Below are positions 36,362 to 49,149 of a stretch of 64,000 bases of DNA, piece after piece. Source of the DNA: Xestospongia bergquistia. Its lineage: Eukaryota > Porifera > Demospongiae > Haplosclerida > Petrosiidae. Below the pieces are notes generated by a model. That model was not told the DNA's origin. It was given only the letters and a program-made list of their open reading frames with translations, and did no database searches. The stretch covers positions 1,056,501 through 1,120,500 of the forward strand of contig OZ014412.1 in assembly GCA_963965975.1 (NCBI GenBank), given 5' to 3'. A program made the translations under genes and the position numbers. Positions within the stretch are counted from its first letter, which is position 1, and each line of letters begins with the position of its first letter.

Positions 36362-37437
36362 TTATAATATAATATTTTCATAGTCATCAGTACATGTCAT
36401 ACTAGGTTGTACTGTTATATATGATGGATTACTCTCTAACTCCACTCTTCTACTTCTCATCTCTAATCTGTGTACTATGTAATGATCATAATATGAACTA
36501 TATAAAGTTATAATATGAACATAGTTACCTTCATCATATGCAGGATTATGAGTAATAGTTTGTTGATCAACTATAGAAGAAACCACTTAAAATAATAAAT
36601 ATCGTCTTACTCTCTCAGCTCCAACTTCATGTAGTTGATGTTTCTTCTTCAAATATACAATACTACTAACTACTAGACATATCACTATTATGACAATTAC
36701 TACTACCACACTAACTGTACTAGTGATAATGATGAGAATGGTCTTGTTATAAGCTGTAGAGATAACTTGAAAATTATACAAAAATTTAACGCATACTTAC
36801 ATTTAAATTGAATTTAAAGGAGATTCAGAAAGTTCTACAGATGTAATGTTCTTATCGTCACTACCTATCTTCTCAATTGATGTAGTACCTAATAGATTAT
36901 TATAGAACAATAAAATACAATACAATATAGTACTTACTGGTTATAATAATAGTCTCAGTAGGAGATGGTAGTAGTAAGATATATTCCAGTACTTAAGGGT
37001 ACACAACAGATGGATTAGTTATAATAGTACCATCTACTATATCATGACCTGTCACAATATAGTTACCACTAACTGGTAGACTTATATACCGGTATACTGT
37101 ACTCTCCTCTATACTGGATTTACTCATATTAATAGACTTCATAGTTCCTTTAGAAGATTCTTTAAATATCACATGACATCCATCAGCAGTAGATCTCTCA
37201 GCAAACCTACACTCTATGACAACTGATCCATTATCAGAGTAGTACTGTAGAGTGAGTCCTTGGACATGGTAGGTTGCTATATTAGTGATAAAAAATATTA
37301 ATTTCAATTAAAAACTCACTAAATGATGATAATTCATTCTTTGTTCTAGACATATTAAAACAATCCAGTATATCAGCAATGAAGATATAGTTCAGTTGAG
37401 GACTTATATTCGACACAGTATAATTAACTGAGGATTT
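36362..37437 (-). pseudogene. 5'-truncated class A receptor pseudogene
   Basis: Carries class A tail exons (36362-36474 and the NPAY exon), the transmembrane exon (IVIIVICLVVSSIVYLKKKH), stalk, HVQG exon and part of the second FN3-like exon ([16 protein letters not shown]). Three independent lesions are visible. It ends abruptly at about 37437 inside that exon, with no Ig, FN3 or signal exon beyond. VVYPQ reads VVYP-stop near 36994. The donor after the transmembrane exon reads GGAGCTGAG where paralogues have GGAGGTGAG, which destroys the GT. Confidence 0.85.
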
Positions 37438-37870
37438 TTGCAGATTCCTCTCTTTTAAGGTCAAGAGAAATTGGTTTCATTTAGCCTTTGAATTTGTCGT
37501 CATTATTATTATTTGGATTGCAGAGTGCATATGCTATATTCCAGAACATGCAGAACATATTGGACATTGTATTAAAGGACAGCACAGAATGTTGTCATGT
37601 CTATCTTCATGATCTTGTTGTATCTAGTCAAATATGGGATGATTATCTTGTCAACTTAAATCCATCTTCACTACTTTAAAAGAAGCTGGACTCATTGAAG
37701 ATGGACAACTATTACCAGATCCCAAAAAGGTGAAGGTCATAAAGAAGTATAAAAAAACAACTACTAAAAAAGTTGTACATCATTACAAACAAACATTACT
37801 AATGTGAAGGCTACAAAACAATAATACATGTTAAATTGTACACAATAATTGTTGTAGGGTCACAATCAAA
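37437..37870 (+). other. Inserted fragment with plus-strand coding look, unrecognised
   Basis: Begins at the breakpoint of the truncated pseudogene. The plus strand at 37488-37679 is open and reads LKDSTECCHVYLHDLVVSSQ before a stop. A second frame, shifted, continues KEAGLIEDGQLLPDPKKVK to about 37740, then becomes Lys/Thr-rich. A continuous protein could exist if a small frameshift or intron lies near 37675. The family is not recognised. Possibly a piece of an unrelated gene or element carried in by rearrangement. Confidence 0.35.
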
Positions 37871-37914
37871 TTGATTTCATATTGGTATATGAACATATTT
37901 AGATGACAAATAAT

Positions 37915-38410
37915 AAGAAAATAAATAAATGTAAATGTAAATGCAGAAATAGAAAAAACAATAGAGTAAATAAAATAACAACATTGAATTCAATACACTT
38001 AGACATTATTCACACTTACTGGCTATTATATTTATAGAACACTTACCGACTATTATATTGTAAAGGACATGTTCAGATGACAAGTAATCATAGCAATGTA
38101 AATGTAGAAATAGAAAAAACAATAGAGTAAACAAAATCACAACATTAAATTCAATACACTTAGAAATTATACTACATTATATCGCACTTACCTCCTGTTA
38201 TATATTATATTGTAATGGACACATTCAGATCACAAGTAATCATAGCAATGTAAATGTAGAAACAGAAAAAACAATAGAGTAAACAAAATGATAACATTAA
38301 ATTCAATATACTTAGAAATTATACTACATTATATCACACTTACCAACTATTATATTGTAATGGACACATTCAGATCAGAAGTAATCACAGCAATGTAAAT
38401 GTAAAAACAC
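37915..38410. repeat. ~150-bp tandem repeat, about 3.5 copies
   Basis: Units contain AATGTAAATGTAGAAA, ACAATAGAGTAAACAAAAT, TTAAATTCAATACACTTAGA, ACTACATTATATC and CTATTATATTGTAA.GGACACATTCAGATCA in order, at about 150-base spacing. One or two further units lie at 45590-45860, 55255-55530 and 62320-62480, always between genes. No coding potential. Confidence 0.75.
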
Positions 38411-38929
38411 TAATTTGGACATGTTTCAGTTCTAAGTTTTAGTGGATGTGTTCTAAGTAATAGTATATATTTACCATCATTTCTGAACATGTAACTAACC
38501 AATCAGATTCCTTCATTAACTCAGTTTGTGTCATTAACTACTTCCTGCCATTACCATATGAATCTTGTTTAATCCATGCTTTTCCTTATAGTAATACAAC
38601 CATATGATAACAATAACATGACAAGTAGATACATACATTAATTTTATAAACCTGATGTATTTTTACAATAAAGGTATTAGTTTGAGAGTTAGATGATAAT
38701 GTAGAGTTATTATAATTGAATAACATAACAATAACAATTGTTAATTGCCAATTCATCAAATGACTAATAACATCCTTGATCAGACTATGTGTATTACTTA
38801 GTATTGTTGATATTACTAGTTTCGTAATCCCACCTATGCCACAGTCTCATACCATATTTAGAAGTGATCATCTATAAACTGTCAACTAGTGGTCCCTATC
38901 ATGAGTGGGTGATCATTCACTTGAGTTAA

Positions 38930-39500
38930 TATAACTAATAACTAAATTGAATGGATTACACAGTGACAAGGCAACATCTTTTATCTTTTCTATTACAACA
39001 TCTCAGTTACTGCTACAACGACAGAGATATAATATAATAGAGAAAGTAATTCTCAGAGACAGAAACAGTATGTATGCAAAAATCTTACATGGTGAAATCA
39101 TCAGTATTGGAACAGAATCTTTATCATCTAATACTAATGTATCTAGTGGGAGGAAAATCACATTTTGTTAAAGATAATATATAGTCAGTAACCACATCTG
39201 ACAAAGTATATTATTAGATGATTCACTGTGTTCTGGTCTGGCAATACTTGAGAAGTAGTGACCATTTTTTATATGAGAAAAAAGTGATTATTTTAATTTA
39301 CAGAATTGTGATAATTTTATAGTCATAATGTACTGAATGAATCACTTAGTATGAGATCTACACACCAACAGAGACTCTTCAACTGATGGTGACTCTATTA
39401 ACAAGTAAAAGTGTTACATCATACAACATACTTGATTAGGTTTAACATATAATGTTTTATCATAAGTCTGATCATGTACAATTAGTGAGAAAGGTAGCCT
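38930..39500 (-). pseudogene. Relic of the last exons of a long-tail gene
   Basis: Minus-strand sequence at about 38940-39250 matches the final tail exon of the gene at 9543-14606 (the part encoding SSNVIPSDMVTDDV and the Asp/Pro-rich end) with many changes. 39300-39480 resembles its preceding tail exons (the YPHQVKESLLVCES region). Frames are broken by short indels and no upstream exons are present. Confidence 0.5.
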
Positions 39501-39509
39501 TAAGATTAT

Positions 39510-40540
39510 ATCAGAGTTGTCCTACAATCAATATAATAATATCATAATGTCATCACTATCCAATGAAGATCAATTAATGTCACAATCTAATCAACTTATA
39601 ATGGGGTAGGTGGAAAGCATGGACAAATAAGGAAATGTGAACAGCAAAAGTAAACTAATCATAAAATATTATTTATTTCTATGTTGTGAACATTGTATTT
39701 ACTGATAACACTATATTCTTGATTCCCTACTGACTGACATTTCAGAATCTACTCATACAATCAAATGAAAGTTGACAAACTTTTATTTATTCATTTTGTT
39801 TTTAATGTTGACCCAATAGTCCCTGTACTTAATTACTTTTTTGTCCTTGTTGTAAAGTCATGTTACCTCCAACCCTTGTTTTTATCCCTTCAGAATGTTA
39901 GCAACTGCTAACATTTCTTCAGATCTGTCCGACTCTTTATTGTTACTTTATCTCTCATTTTACCTCACTTGATGTTAGTTGTGTAAAGCAAAAATTATTA
40001 ACCCATCATGTTGTTCACAAACATGGATATGAACTAGACTATATTATACATGTATTCTAGTCTCATTTACTTTTTAGTTCTAAATTGAATTTACAAGTGA
40101 ATGCACTAACTAATATACTCAATACCACTGCACAAACTATATATAGTATTGTCTCAATAGTAACATTTCTGATATAGTCCATACTGTTATCATAACATGA
40201 GTATTAATAATATTGGTCACATTTAATGAATTGATGCTCCTCACTTGATCATGACCATTTGAACTATCCCTGGTATGACACCTTAATTGAGTTTGGTATC
40301 TTTGTTGACAGAAATGTTAGTGTCTAAATATTAAATTTTGTTCACAATCTAAGCACTAAAAACATTCAAGAACTTGCAACAAGTCTTTGTGATGAGCAAA
40401 GTCACAATCAAGAACATAATTAGCTACATATTTTATGGAAAGTTTATCAAATATTCTTAGCAAAGTCATTAAAATTTAATACATACCAGTACAAGTTAGT
40501 CTCAAATTATAATTACAGTACATATAACATTAATAGTATA
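39510..40540. repeat. Intergenic segment shared with 45865-46490 and 55530-56225
   Basis: From about 39835 the sequence matches the flanks 3' of the class B genes, with landmarks TGTTACCTCCAACCCTTG, GCAACTGCTAACATTTCTTC and TGGTATGACACCTTAA. This places the pseudogene at 40552-41468 in the same duplicated unit as the class B genes. 39510-39835 shows nothing recognisable. No gene is seen. Confidence 0.6.
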
Positions 40541-40551
40541 GTCACATTACA

Positions 40552-41468
40552 ATATTTTCATAGTCAGTACATGTCCTTTTAGTTTTTATAATCAAATATG
40601 ATGGATTACTCTCTAACTCTAATCTTCTTTTCATCTCAAGTATGTGAACTACATTATTAAAATAATAATTGAGTTATTAAGATTAAAACATACCTTCTTC
40701 ATAAGCAGGATTATGTTTGATAGCTTGTTTTTTCACTATAAACACAGAACTAAGATCTTATTTGTTAGTTCCTTTATTCTAATTACCTCCAATCTCATGT
40801 TCTTGTCTTCTCCTCTTCTTCCTCTAAAACAAAGTAAGAACAACTACTAAAACAATTATAGCAACAATTATTACTAGACTACTGAGTGTAGTACAAATAG
40901 TTACAAGAAGGAATGCAGTAGCTGTAAACAAAGAATATATTAATGACTAACATATAACAAACATACATGATGTTTTAAGAGTAAGCTCCACAGTTGATGT
41001 CATTAGTGATTTCTTTATTGATGTAAAATCTAGTAATATATAATGTATAATATCATATAATAATTTAGTTACTGATAGTAATGAAAGTCTTATCACTTGA
41101 TGTCACACCTTTAGTAATAAAATTATATAATAAACAATACAAATAAACAATTATTACTAATAGTAATAATAGTATCAGTATGAGATACTAGTAGTATAAT
41201 TATAAAATAAACAATACAATGATGACTTACTAATGGGAATAACAGTCTTAGTATGAGATGGTAGTAGTATAATTGATGTAATACCTAATACATTATTATA
41301 GAACAATGCAACCAATACAATATAATACTTACTGATAATATTAATAGTCTCAGTAGGAGATGGTAGTAGTAAGATATATTCAAGTACATGAGGGTACACA
41401 ACAGATGAGTTAGTTATAATAGTACCATCTACTATATCATGAGCTGTCACAGTATAGTTACCACTAAT
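40552..41468 (-). pseudogene. 5'-truncated class B receptor pseudogene fused to relic tail exon
   Basis: Class B tail (NPAYEE, NPSY, YENIVM), transmembrane exon, stalk exons and only the last ~150 bases of an HVQG exon ([20 protein letters not shown]). The transmembrane exon has TAG where class B genes have TGG (LTLF-stop versus LTMFW), just before the basic anchor. At 41468 the HVQG exon is joined, in frame, to the terminal exon of the relic second family (YRYEGGDSQLQDQ). All upstream exons are missing. Confidence 0.85.
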
Positions 41469-42640
41469 GACAAATGATGGAGATGGTGTTATATCACTGT
41501 TTATATTAGATGGAGATATTTCATGTTGTAACTGATCTTGTAGTTGACTATCACCTCCTTCATATCTATAATACATATATTAACATGTAATGATCAGTTA
41601 TAACTTACTCATTAGTAGGTCTACTTTGAAATGAATCAGTTCTCTTTAAAGTACCTAAGTATATGATGTCATATATGATATATCTGATGATGTCACTGTC
41701 ACATGACCTACCACTGACTGATTTCCTAATTCTTTCTCCTCTTTTTAAAATTATAATACCAATAATAATAATACTATTACTAACAATATGATGATTATAC
41801 AAACTCCTATAGCTAGTGGAGAGAGAGAGATTATATTAATGTGTTATTATTAACATTATATACCAATATTTCTATATGCAGTGTGTACTGATGTAATAGA
41901 ACTAGTACCATCTCCTGATCCTGTTGTCATGGGAACTATAAAACAGACAAGTTCATCACCTAACAAATCACATGACACTGTTGAACTTGGTGTCTATCTA
42001 ATACTATCATACATTGTACTAGACACATTTATAAGTGTAGGTTGACTTGATTTCGAGGGATCAAGGGAGAACGTGTACTGGTGATATCACTACAGCTGTA
42101 CCAGATAAGTCTTTCTGTCCATTATTGTTAATATCAAATATATTAACATTATATATTCCAGTCTATAGACTTGTAATACAACCAGTAACTATCCATTAGT
42201 ATGACCAATATGTAGTGCAGTATATCCTGAACCTGATATCATCTTCATTTCAACAAAACACCCTCCATTATCAGACCCTATCATAAATGTACATGATATA
42301 CACAAGACCCCACTATCAGTAAATATAGAGGCATTCTGTACTCCATAACTACCTGTAGTGTAATATTTGGGGAAAAAAAGAGAGAGATAGTTATAATCTG
42401 ATATTATAACTATATTAGTGGTATTATAAGTATTATATGTAGTGAGGTGTTGTTTTCTCTAGTGTTACTATGGTTACAATAACAATAGTCACAATGAGAT
42501 AACAGTGATAGTACATAATGAACACAACTGATAATTAAACACACACATTATATATATCTAGTTCTACGAGATTGTTTTGATTTGAGAGATAAACAACATT
42601 TATATTGTTTATTAAAATAATCAATGGAGTTTTACATGTA
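41469..42640 (-). pseudogene. Relic second-family cassette
   Basis: Terminal tail exon 41469-41575 (start lost to the fusion at 41468), TLKRTDSFQSRPTNE near 41610-41655, a basic RGERIRKSVSG stretch near 41710-41740 with an out-of-frame hydrophobic run, and the TDNG domain exon at about 42100-42355 with the same 7-nt deletion as the copy near 3700. The conserved 3'-flank block follows at 42500-42640. Broken. Confidence 0.65.
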
Positions 42641-42734
42641 TTGTAATAATCATTAGTAGTACAATAATACAAATTATATCAACACACATATTTCAAGCTA
42701 GTATTGATGTTGTTAATTATTAATAATGAAATAA

Positions 42735-44892
42735 TTATATTATAATATTTTCATAGTCATCAGTGCATATCCTACTAGGTTGTACTGTTATATATGATGG
42801 ATTACTCTCTAACTCCACTCTTCTACTTCTCATCTCTAATCTGTGTACTATGTAATGATCATAATATGAACTATATATAGTTATAATATGAACATAGTTA
42901 CCTTCATCATATGCAGGATTATGAGTAATAGTTTGTTGATCAACTATAGAAGAAATCACTTGAAATAATAAATAATGTCTTAATCTCTCACCTCCAACTT
43001 CATGTAGTTGATGTTTCTTCTTCAAATATACAATACTATTGACTACTAGACATATCACTATTATGACAATTACTACTACCACACTAACTGTACTAGTGGT
43101 AATGAGGAGAATAGTCTTGTTAGGAGCTGTATAGATAAATTTAAAATTCATATAAATATTTAATGCATACTTACATAAGACACTTGAAATTACAGGAGAT
43201 TCAAGAAGTTCTACAGATGTAGTTATGCTCTTGTCATCACTACCTCCTATCTTTTCAATTGATGTAGTACCTAATAAATTATTATAAAAAATACAATACA
43301 ATACAATATAATACTTACTAGTAATAATAACAGTCTCAGTAGGAGATGGTAGTAGTAAGATATATTCCAGTACTTGAGGGTACACAACAGATGGGTTAGT
43401 TATAATAGTATCATCTACTATGTCATGAGTTGTCACAGTATAGTTACCACTAACTGGAAGAGTTATATACTGGTATACTGTACTCTCCTCTATACTGGAT
43501 TTACTCACATTAATAGACTTCACAGTTCCTTTAGAAGACTCTCTAAATATCACATGACATCCATCAGCAGTAGATCTCTCAGCAAACCTACACTCTACAA
43601 CAACTGATCCATTATCAGAGTAATACTGTAAAGTGAGTCCTTGAACATGATAGGTTGCTATAGTGATAATTATAGAGAATTACATCAATCAAAAATACTA
43701 TACTCACAAAATGATGACTCATTCTTTGTTTTAGAGTTAAAAAAATAATCCAGTACATCAGCAATAAAGATATAGTTTAGTTGAGGACTTATATTTGACA
43801 CAGTATAATTAACAGTTACTGATTTATCTTCTAAAGAAGAATGAATATATTTTTTATTGTGTTCAGTTTTTGTTCCATTCAATATGTCCTCTCTTGTAAT
43901 GCCCAGTAATGTAATATTACAAAGTATAGGATAACCTGTAATCTTTAATATCACATGACACATCATGTAATAGTAATATTATTAACTTACAATAACATGA
44001 AATTCTACATTAACGTAATTATTATATTCATTAAAAATAACATCATGATAAGGTGAGATCATAACATAGTACTCTGTAATTTAGTTAAGTTCAAAATGGA
44101 TATTTAATAGAAACATACCTTCATTGTATTCTCTTTGTATAGTAACATTACTAGAACTATATTCTCCACTATTAGCTATAACAGTAGCAGTGTAAATATC
44201 ACAGACTGTGAGGTTATATAACTCATAAGATGTATCCTCAGTGATATTATTATATAGTAACTGGCCATGTTGGTTCTTTATATAAATGTGATATGATATC
44301 ATAGAGTTTTCAGAAGGAAATAATGGAGGAGACCAGGTCAACCAACTTGAACAACTGATAAAACTAAAATTGAGTTGAAGGTTTTCTACTTGTGTGATAC
44401 CTGTACATGGTATGAATTGTATGAAGTGACATTGAACTATTAATTTCTAACCTTTAACTGTCAAAGTAGCTCCTTTTGATATAACATTAATGGTCTGACT
44501 AACAACATTACATCCAAGACTTATTCCATTATTAATAGGTAGTGCTCTTATAGTTAGTACTGATGACCACACATCAGCTGATATATTGTTAGTAGTTACT
44601 GATATCTCTCTGTATTGCTTGATGGGATCAGTAAGTGAATCACCCTCAACTGTCCATGTCAATGAGTCTCCAGTCCCCACACATGTAAAGTTAGCCAGTG
44701 TGTAAAGTGAAGTAGTAACTGATGTAGGAGGTACTGTAATGACAGCTGTAAATGAACATATGATTACATATTGACATAAATGTATATATTATAATTACAT
44801 ACATTTAATTAGTAACACTTAACTTACATACCAGCTTTATTTACAGAACAAGGTAAGATGATAGCCATAATGAGAATGTTGATTTCAGCCAT
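42735..44892 (-). CDS. Short-tail Ig/FN3 receptor, class A tail, with stop-free introns
   Basis: Complete type I receptor, about 559 residues. Exons: signal 44832-44892 (MAEINILIMAIILPCS), Ig 44452-44745, FN3 44119-44400, second FN3-like unit 43991-44073 and 43708-43942, HVQG exon 43319-43657, stalk 43175-43270, transmembrane 42992-43126 (VSVVVVIVIIVICLVV then YLKKKH), NPAY exon 42902-42943 and last exon 42735-42847 (NPSY, YENIII). The last four introns are 48, 48, 48 and 54 nt, all multiples of three and all open, so 43657 to 42735 reads as one frame. Its Ig domain is nearly that of the long-tail gene at 27665-34496 ([20 protein letters not shown]) although the tails differ. Confidence 0.9.
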
Positions 44893-44950
44893 TATCAACT
44901 CCTACACTCCTCAGTACTGCTGTGTTGACGCTATATATATATATAAACAC
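44893..44950 (-). promoter_or_regulatory. Core promoter (TATA tract)
   Basis: A TA tract ending ATATAAACACC lies about 40 bases upstream of the start codon at 44892, followed by a leader like that of the genes starting at 34496, 48830 and 58571. Confidence 0.5.
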
Positions 44951-45169
44951 CTTTGTAGCATATGAATTGACACTCAACAATTATATATAGGTATATATAG
45001 AAAATTTTAATTTCATAATGAACTTGTAAGTAATACAATAACAATATACATAATTTATATTACACAAGAGAGTTAACTATTGATCTTTGTATATATCAGT
45101 TCTATTATGACCAATATGTAGTCCATTACTACTGATAATAACATATTGAACTCCACCCACTAAAGTATT

Positions 45170-46489
45170 CTGTATTGACTAGAAGCTTAAATTTTGGTGG
45201 TACTATTTTCATTTTGTCTGTGATTTTTTGCTTATAATTTCGTAATATTGTAAGATTTCTTACTAGATGGTACACTTAAATTAATACAATTAATTAATAA
45301 ACTGATAAAACCACTTACACAAAATTAATTAACAATAGAAGATTTAACAATCAAACAGTTAGTTACAAGCTAACAACACATTGATAGTCTACATTTTTAA
45401 ATTTATTAATAAAATATTTTAGTATACTGATACAATTGTTATAATACAAAGTAATATAACAAACTCATTTAGTAATGGAATGTATAATGATACTAAAATC
45501 ACTTTAACATGATGATCTGAGGAGAATAATAAATTCTAAACTATAATTAAATAAGATATCCTACATCATAATAACATTAAAAACAATAGAGTAAACAAAA
45601 TGACTGTATTAAATTCAATAAACTTAGACATTATACTACATTATATTACACTTACCCGCTATTATATTGTAAAGGACACATTCATATCAAAAGTAATCAC
45701 AGCAATGTAAATGTAAAAACAGAGAAAGAATAGAGTAAACAAAATGACAAAATTGAATTCAATACACTTAGAAATTATACTACATTATATCATACTTACC
45801 ATCTATTATATAGTAAAGGACACATTCAGATCACAAGTAATCACAGCAATGGAAATGTAGAACTCTTTGTCCTTGTTGTAGAAGTCCTGTTACCTCCAAC
45901 CCTTGTTTTTATCCCTTCAGAATGTTAGCAACTGCTAACATTTCTTCAGATCTGTCCGACTCTTTATTGTTACTTTATCTCTCATTTTACCTCACTTGAT
46001 GTTAGTTGTGTAAAGCAAAAATTATTAACCCATCATGTTGTTCACAAACATGGATATGAACTAGACTATATTATACATGTATTCTAGTCTTGTTTAGTTT
46101 TTAGTTCTAAATTGAATTTACAAGTGAATGCACTAACTAATATACTCAATACCACTCCCCAAACTATACATGGTATTGTCTCAATAGTAACATTTCTGGT
46201 ATAGTCCATACTGTTATCATAACATGAGTATTAATAATATTGGTTACATTTAATGAATTGATGGTTCTCATTTGATCATGACTATTTGAACTATCCCTGG
46301 TATGACACCTTAACTTGTATCTTTGTTGACAGAAATGTTAGTGACTAAATATAAATTTTGTTCACAACTTTACACACACTTTATGAACAGTTCATCAAAT
46401 ATTGTTATAAAAGTCATTAAAATTTAATACATACTAGTATAAGTTAGTCTCAAATTATAATTACAGTACATATAACTATAATAGTATAG
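45170..46489. repeat. Intergenic part of a ~3.6-kb segmental duplication
   Basis: Matches 54843-56224 nearly base for base from TGTATTGACTAGAAG onward, including two units of the ~150-bp repeat (45590-45860) and the TGTTACCTCCAACCCTTG block. The match continues into the class B gene next to it. No coding sequence is seen. Confidence 0.8.
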
Positions 46490-48830
46490 TCACATTACAA
46501 TATTTTCATAGTCAGTACATGTCCTTTTAGTTTTTATAATTGAATATGATGGATTGCTCTCTAACTCTAATCTTCTTTTCATCTCAAGTATGTGCACTAT
46601 CTCATCAAAATAATAATTGAGTTGTTAAGATTAAAACATACCTTCTTTATAAGCAGGATTATGTTTGATAGCTTGTTCTTTCACTATAAACACAGAACAA
46701 AGATCTTAATTACTAGTTCCTTTATTCTTATTACCTCCAATCTCATGTTCTTGTCTTTTCCTCTTCTTCTTCCAAAACATAGTAAGAATAATAACTAAAA
46801 CAATTATAGTAACAATTATTACTAAACTACTGAATGCAGTACAAATTGTTACAAAAAGGAATGCAGTAGCTGTACACAAAGAAAATAAAAATAGATTAAT
46901 GACTAATATAACAAAACATACATGATGTTTTATGAGTAAGCTCCACAGTTGATGTCATTAATGATTTCTTTATTGATGTAAAATCTAGTAATATATAATG
47001 TATAATATCATATAATAATTTAGTTACTGATATTAATGAAAGTCTTATCACTTGGTGTCATACCTTTAGTAATAAAATTATAAAATAAACAATACAAATA
47101 AACAATTATTACTAATATGAGAGACTAGTAGTATAGTTATAAAATAAACAATACAATGATGACTTACTAATGGGAATAACAGTCTTAGTATGAGATGGTA
47201 GTAGTATAATTGATGTAATACCTAATACATTATTATAGAACAATGCAACCAATACAATATAATACTTACTGATAATATTAATAGTCTCAGTAGGAGATGG
47301 TAGTAGTAAGATATATTCCAGTACTTGAGGGTACACAACAGATGAGTTAGTTATAATAGTACCATCTACTATATCATGAGCTGTCACAGTATAGTTACCA
47401 CTAACTGGTAGACTTATATACTGATATACTGTACTCTCCTCTATACTGGATTTACTCATATTAATAGACTTCACAGTTCCTTTAGAAGACTCTCTAAATA
47501 TCACATGACATCCATCAGCAGTAGATTTTTTAGCAAACCTACACTCTACAACAACTGATCCATTATCAGAGTAGTACTGTAGAGTGAGTCCTTGAACATG
47601 ATAGGTTGCTATAGTGATAATTATAGAGAATTACATCAATCAAAAATACTATACTCACTAAATGACGACTCATTCTTTGTTTTAGAGTTATTAAAATAAT
47701 CCAGTATATCAGCAATGAAGATATAGTTTAGTTGAGGACTTATATTTGACACAGTATAATTAACAGTTACTGATTTATCTTCTAAAGAAGAATGAATATA
47801 TTTTTTATTGTGTTCAATTTTTGTTCCATTCAATATGTCCTCTCTTGTAATACCCAGTAATGTAATATTACAAAGTATAGGATAACCTGTAATCTTTAAT
47901 ATCACATAATACATCATGTAATGATAATATTATTAACTTACAATAACATGAAATTCTACATTAACGTAATTATTATATTCATTAAAAATAACATCATGAT
48001 CAGGTGAGATCATAACATAGTACTCTGTAATTTAGTTAAGTTCAAAATGAGAATGAAATATTAACATACCTCCACTATACTCCATTTGGATAGTAACATT
48101 ATTAGAACGATATTCTCCAATATGAGCCATAACAGTAGCAGTGTAAATATCACATATTGTGAGGTTATATAACTCATAAGATGTATCCTCAGTGATAATA
48201 TTATATAGTAACTGGCCATGTTGGTTCTCTATATAAATGTGATAGGATATCAGAACGTTTTCAGAAGAAAATAATGGAGGAGACCAGATCAACAAACTTG
48301 AACAACTGATAAAACTAAAATTGAGTTGAAGGTTTTCTACTTGTGTGATACCTGTTCATTGTAGAAGTGACAATGAGATATCAATTTCTAACCTTTAATT
48401 GTCAAATTAGCTCCTTTCAATATAATGTTAAAGCTCTGACTAACCACAGTACATCCAATAGTTATCCCATCATTAATAGGTAGTGCTCTTATAGTTAGTA
48501 CTGATAACCACACATCAACTGATATATTGTTAGTAGTTACTGATATCTCTCTGTCTTCATTACTGGGATCAGTAAACGAACTACCCTGTACTGTCCAATC
48601 CAGTACATCTCCTTCACCCTTACAAGTAAAGTTAGCCAGTGAGTAAAGTGAAGTGATAACTGATGAAGGAGCTACTGTGATCACAGCTGTAAATGAACAT
48701 ATGAATGTACATTGATATAATTATATATATTAAGTTAGTAACAATTAACTTACATACCAGCTTTATTTACAGAACAAGACAAGATAAGAATAGCCATTAT
48801 AAGAATGTTTCTTAAGATTGTTTCAGCCAT
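46490..48830 (-). CDS. Short-tail Ig/FN3 receptor, class B tail
   Basis: Complete type I receptor, about 580 residues. Exons: signal 48758-48830 ([20 protein letters not shown]), Ig 48393-48686, FN3 48070-48351, second FN3-like unit 47942-48024 and 47659-47893, HVQG exon 47270-47608, stalk exons 47168-47221, 47028-47063 and 46922-46984, transmembrane 46735-46869 (LVIIVTIIVLVIILTMFW then KKKRK), NPAY exon 46642-46683 and last exon 46490-46596 (NPSY, YENIVM). The last intron is only 45 nt and has stops. Duplicate of the gene at 56225-58571. It lacks that gene's 30-nt stalk exon, whose place is partly deleted. Its HVQG exon has CRFAKKSTADGC where most members have [12 protein letters not shown]. 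Confidence 0.9.
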
Positions 48831-48900
48831 TATCAACTTTTACCCTCCTCAGTGCTGACACTATACATATATATATAAATATATATATATATAAACACCT
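48831..48900 (-). promoter_or_regulatory. Core promoter (expanded TATA tract)
   Basis: A longer alternating TA tract (48861-48894) than in sister genes, ending ATATAAACACC, starts about 31 bases upstream of the start codon at 48830. The leader between is shortened relative to the copies at 34496 and 58571. Confidence 0.45.
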
Positions 48901-49149
48901 TTTAATATACATTGACACACAACAGTTATATAACAATTGTATATAGCTACTGAAATTTTAATTTCATAATGAACTTGTAAGTAATACAATAACAATATAC
49001 ATAATTTATATTACACAAGAGACTCAACTACTGGTCTTTATATATATCAGTTCTATTATGACCAATCATTATGTAGTCCATAATTACTGATAATGGTATA
49101 TTGGACTCCACCCACTGAATGTACCAATAATCTATTAGGGAGATATGGT

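Noticed and set aside
37915-38410. CRISPR-like array
   Set aside because: Long AT-rich tandem units without short repeats and unique spacers, in an animal genome.
40644-40850. Plus-strand open frame repeated at 46592 and 56327
   Set aside because: Its repetition follows from duplication of the class B tail exons, which lie antisense to it with verified splice phases.
43374-43607. Plus-strand open frame over an HVQG exon
   Set aside because: Antisense of a highly conserved minus-strand coding exon.
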